In this document: positions 62,538 to 64,000 of the stretch, piece by piece
Numbering within the stretch: position 1 is the first letter of the stretch
Layout: each line of letters opens with the position of its first letter
Source of the DNA: Granulicella sp. dw_53
Lineage (GTDB): Bacteria > Acidobacteriota > Terriglobia > Terriglobales > Acidobacteriaceae
Direction: 5' to 3'
Length of the DNA: 64,000 bases
Assembly (NCBI RefSeq): GCF_018449545.1
Contig: NZ_JAAVUR010000004.1
Coordinates: 62,001-126,000 of the forward strand
Made by a program: the position numbers and the translations under genes
Notes under the pieces: model-generated
The model's database searches: none
What the model was told of the DNA's origin: nothing
Seen by the model: the letters and a program-made list of their open reading frames with translations, nothing else

Positions 62538-62565
62538 TCGTATAGTGTGCAGTTTCGGTATACGA
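62538..62565. promoter_or_regulatory. Candidate HigA operator
   Basis: TCGTATA (62538-62544) and its exact complement TATACGA (62559-62565) are spaced by 14 bases and end nine bases before the higB ATG. HigA antitoxins typically repress their own promoter by binding such palindromes. TATAGTG within it could be a -10 box. Confidence 0.6.
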
Positions 62566-62574
62566 TATCTCTGA

Positions 62575-62853
62575 ATGATTAAGAGCTTTCGGCATAAGGG
62601 CGTTGAGCGGTATTTCCGAACCGGGTCGAAGGCGGGGATACAACCGAAACAAGCCGTAAAGCTCACATTGCAGCTTACTTTGCTGAATATCGTAAAGAAA
62701 GCGGAAGAGATGAACATTCCGGGCTGGCAATGGCACCCTTTGCGCGGCGAGCTGGAGGGTCATTGGGCGGTAAGCGTGAATGGAAATTGGAGATTGACCT
62801 TTACATTCGATGGTGAGGACGCGATTCTGGTCGACTATCAGGATTATCACTAA
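62575..62853 (+). CDS. higB: HigB-family toxin (RelE/ParE superfamily mRNA interferase)
   Basis: A 92-residue toxin that would cleave translated mRNA. MIKSFRHKGVERYF, a helix with LTLLNIVKKAEEMNIPGWQWHPL, and the HWAVSVNGNWRLTFTF plus VDYQDYH ending match HigB. The gene precedes its antitoxin, the reversed order typical of hig loci. Its ATG lacks a strong ribosome site and lies just past the palindrome, so translation may be weak. Confidence 0.93.
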   Translation: MIKSFRHKGVERYFRTGSKAGIQPKQAVKLTLQLTLLNIVKKAEEMNIPGWQWHPLRGELEGHWAVSVNGNWRLTFTFDGEDAILVDYQDYH

Positions 62854-62863
62854 GGAGAAGACC

Positions 62864-63148
62864 ATGCAGATGCACAATCCGGCGCATCCGGGAAAACTGC
62901 TGGCGGAGTTTATGGGAGAGCGAAGTGTGACCGAGGTCGCCAAGCATCTTGGCGTGACGCGGGCTGCGCTTTCCCGTGTGCTGAACAGCAAGGCGGGGGT
63001 CTCGGCGGAGATGGCTTTGAAGCTGTCCGAAGCTTTTGGGCTGGATGCAGAGGTGTGGTTACGGATGCAGGTGCAACGGGACTTGTGGGTGGCTTCGCGG
63101 AAGAAGCGGGTGAAGGTGCGGCGATTGGTGCTGGAGACAGCGACGTAA
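62864..63148 (+). CDS. higA: HigA-family antitoxin (XRE-type HTH)
   Basis: A 94-residue DNA-binding antitoxin. HPAHPGKLLAEFM... opens the fold (NPAHPG is the family hallmark), the helix-turn-helix is TEVAKHLGVTRAALSRVLN, and the end is DLWVASRKKRVKVRRL. AAGGAG seven bases before ATG 62864 is stronger than the higB site, consistent with excess antitoxin. It probably binds the palindrome at 62538-62565. Eight intervening bases separate the two genes. Confidence 0.94.
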   Translation: MQMHNPAHPGKLLAEFMGERSVTEVAKHLGVTRAALSRVLNSKAGVSAEMALKLSEAFGLDAEVWLRMQVQRDLWVASRKKRVKVRRLVLETAT

Positions 63149-63186
63149 TTTTCGGGAGAGATTATTGAGGGTGTCGAGGAGAGCGG

Positions 63187-63243
63187 TCGTGCTTTCGCAC
63201 GATACCCCATCCTATTTGCGATGAAGCTGCAAAAAGGATGGGG
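63187..63243. repeat. Double hairpin (REP-like) after higBA
   Basis: TCGTGC-TTTC-GCACGA (63187-63202) is followed by CCCCATCCT (63205-63213) pairing with AGGATGGGG (63235-63243), reinforced by inner TTTGC/GCAAA arms. A T5 run follows at 63250. It could terminate higBA. The layout resembles dispersed GC hairpins common in this bacterial group, an impression from memory. Confidence 0.55.
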
Positions 63244-63263
63244 CACCCGTTTTTGTGGCTTGG

Positions 63264-64000
63264 CTAGATGCCTAGTTCGGTGCGGATGGCGTTGGCGATG
63301 GTGTCGGCGTGGAGGCGCATGAGGGGCTCGGATTCGGCTTCGATCATGACGCGGGCGAGGGCTTCGGTGCCGGAGTAGCGGATGACGACGCGGCCGGAGT
63401 CGGCGAGGGCCTGCTCGGCGGCGAGGATGGCGGCGGCTACGGCGGGGATGGATTCGAGGGGCTTTTTTTCGCGGACCTTGACGTTGACGATGACCTGGGG
63501 GAAGACCTTGAGGTCGGCGAGGAGCTCGGCCAAGGATTTTCCGGAGCGGTGGATGATGTCGAGGACGAGGAGAGCGGTGAGGAGACCATCGCCGGTGGTG
63601 CTGCGTCCGGAGAAGATGATGTGGCCGGACTGTTCACCGCCGAGGGCCGCGCCGGTGGCGAGCATCTGCTCGAGGACGTACTTGTCGCCGACGGGGGCGC
63701 GGAGCATGGCGATGCCGGAGCGTTTGAGGGCGGCTTCGAGGCCCATGTTGGACATGGTGGTGGCGACGATGGTGGGGTTCTGCAGGAGACCGCGGGTCTG
63801 GAGGTCGCGTGCGGCGAGGAGAAGGACGGCGTCGCCGTTGACTACGTTGCCGTGCTCGTCGGCGAAGAGGGCGCGGTCGGCGTCGCCGTCGAAGGTGATG
63901 CCGATGGAGGCCTTTTGTGCGACGACTTCGGCGGCGACGATGGCGGGGTAGAGGGCTCCGCAGTCCTGGTTGATGTTGCGGCCGTTGGGACTGGCGTGGG
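63264..64000 (-). CDS. glmM: Phosphoglucosamine mutase, 3' portion (runs off the window)
   Basis: Isomerises glucosamine-6-phosphate to glucosamine-1-phosphate for UDP-GlcNAc, a peptidoglycan and LPS precursor. The frame is open from the window edge (64000) to the stop at 63264, about 245 codons of an expected 450. The metal-binding loop FDGDADR is near the cut end, preceded by NGRNIN and QDCG. GGEQSGH and the phosphate-binding loop VIRYSGTEALARVM lie further on. The N-terminal active Ser lies outside the window. No frameshift is seen. Confidence 0.92.
   Translation of the reverse strand, partial: HASPNGRNINQDCGALYPAIVAAEVVAQKASIGITFDGDADRALFADEHGNVVNGDAVLLLAARDLQTRGLLQNPTIVATTMSNMGLEAALKRSGIAMLRAPVGDKYVLEQMLATGAALGGEQSGHIIFSGRSTTGDGLLTALLVLDIIHRSGKSLAELLADLKVFPQVIVNVKVREKKPLESIPAVAAAILAAEQALADSGRVVIRYSGTEALARVMIEAESEPLMRLHADTIANAIRTELGI

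Noticed and set aside
62533-63246. Leftward 237-residue frame across higBA
   Set aside because: Antisense shadow of a clear toxin-antitoxin module.

Overview
The window is GC-rich, gene-dense DNA from a Gram-negative bacterium. It carries RND efflux, OmpA and DUF481 outer-membrane proteins, UppP, GlmM and a DAP pathway for peptidoglycan. The protein mix points to the family Acidobacteriaceae (Granulicella/Terriglobus/Edaphobacter-like): a YpdA-type flavoprotein, DUF2339/DUF3999 partners, a Tat-exported aminotransferase, RNase J, a 'MSKGWESKS' small protein and a C/H-rich 'CRHIKTNG' protein. That placement is inference from protein character, not from a marker tree. I see no rRNA, tRNA, CRISPR array, prophage or intact IS transposase.

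Layout. 0-6.2 kb: a HAD phosphatase, a lytic transglycosylase, a flippase-like membrane protein, NrdR, isocitrate dehydrogenase and a cupredoxin lipoprotein. 6.2-14.4 kb: a diaminopimelate/lysine cluster (asd-lysC-dapB-M29 peptidase, a Tat-exported aminotransferase, dapA-dapD). 14.4-22.7 kb: a flavoprotein disulfide reductase, RNase J behind a translationally coupled leader ORF, threonine dehydratase, a GNAT enzyme, UppP, DoxX and a ferritin-like stress protein. 23-29 kb: FtsK and the DUF3999/DUF2339 pair. 29-31.9 kb: a REC-HPt protein, a NarL-type regulator and a YpdA-like reductase. 31.9-38.3 kb: one leftward operon joining an RND pump and adaptor to an ABC-2 exporter. 38.6-45.7 kb: envelope proteins, an orphan GvpL/F protein and a membrane cytochrome c. 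45.7-51.9 kb: glutamate dehydrogenase, trpE-trpG, EF-P, acylphosphatase and apt. 52-58 kb: accessory region with a candidate inverted-repeat-bounded element, pgsA, a two-gene membrane/zinc-finger module, class I fumarase and a candidate toxin-antitoxin pair. 58-64 kb: aspartase/fumarase, GNAT, a secreted beta-helix protein, a HigBA module and the 3' part of glmM.

Functional links. Asd, LysC, DapB, DapA and DapD make meso-DAP precursors for the wall that UppP, GlmM, the lytic transglycosylase and FtsK help build or remodel. Isocitrate dehydrogenase, fumarase, aspartase and glutamate dehydrogenase join the TCA cycle to amino-nitrogen metabolism.

Most noteworthy: (i) a roughly 300-bp non-coding module present twice (about 17.7 and 53.2 kb), once as the leader of the CRHIKTNG protein gene and once orphaned; (ii) inverted repeats that bracket that gene plus leader; (iii) several small genes of 39-58 codons; (iv) a candidate toxin-antitoxin pair with a G-Y-H-G protein; (v) EF-P with Asn at the loop tip; (vi) a fused RND/ABC efflux operon.
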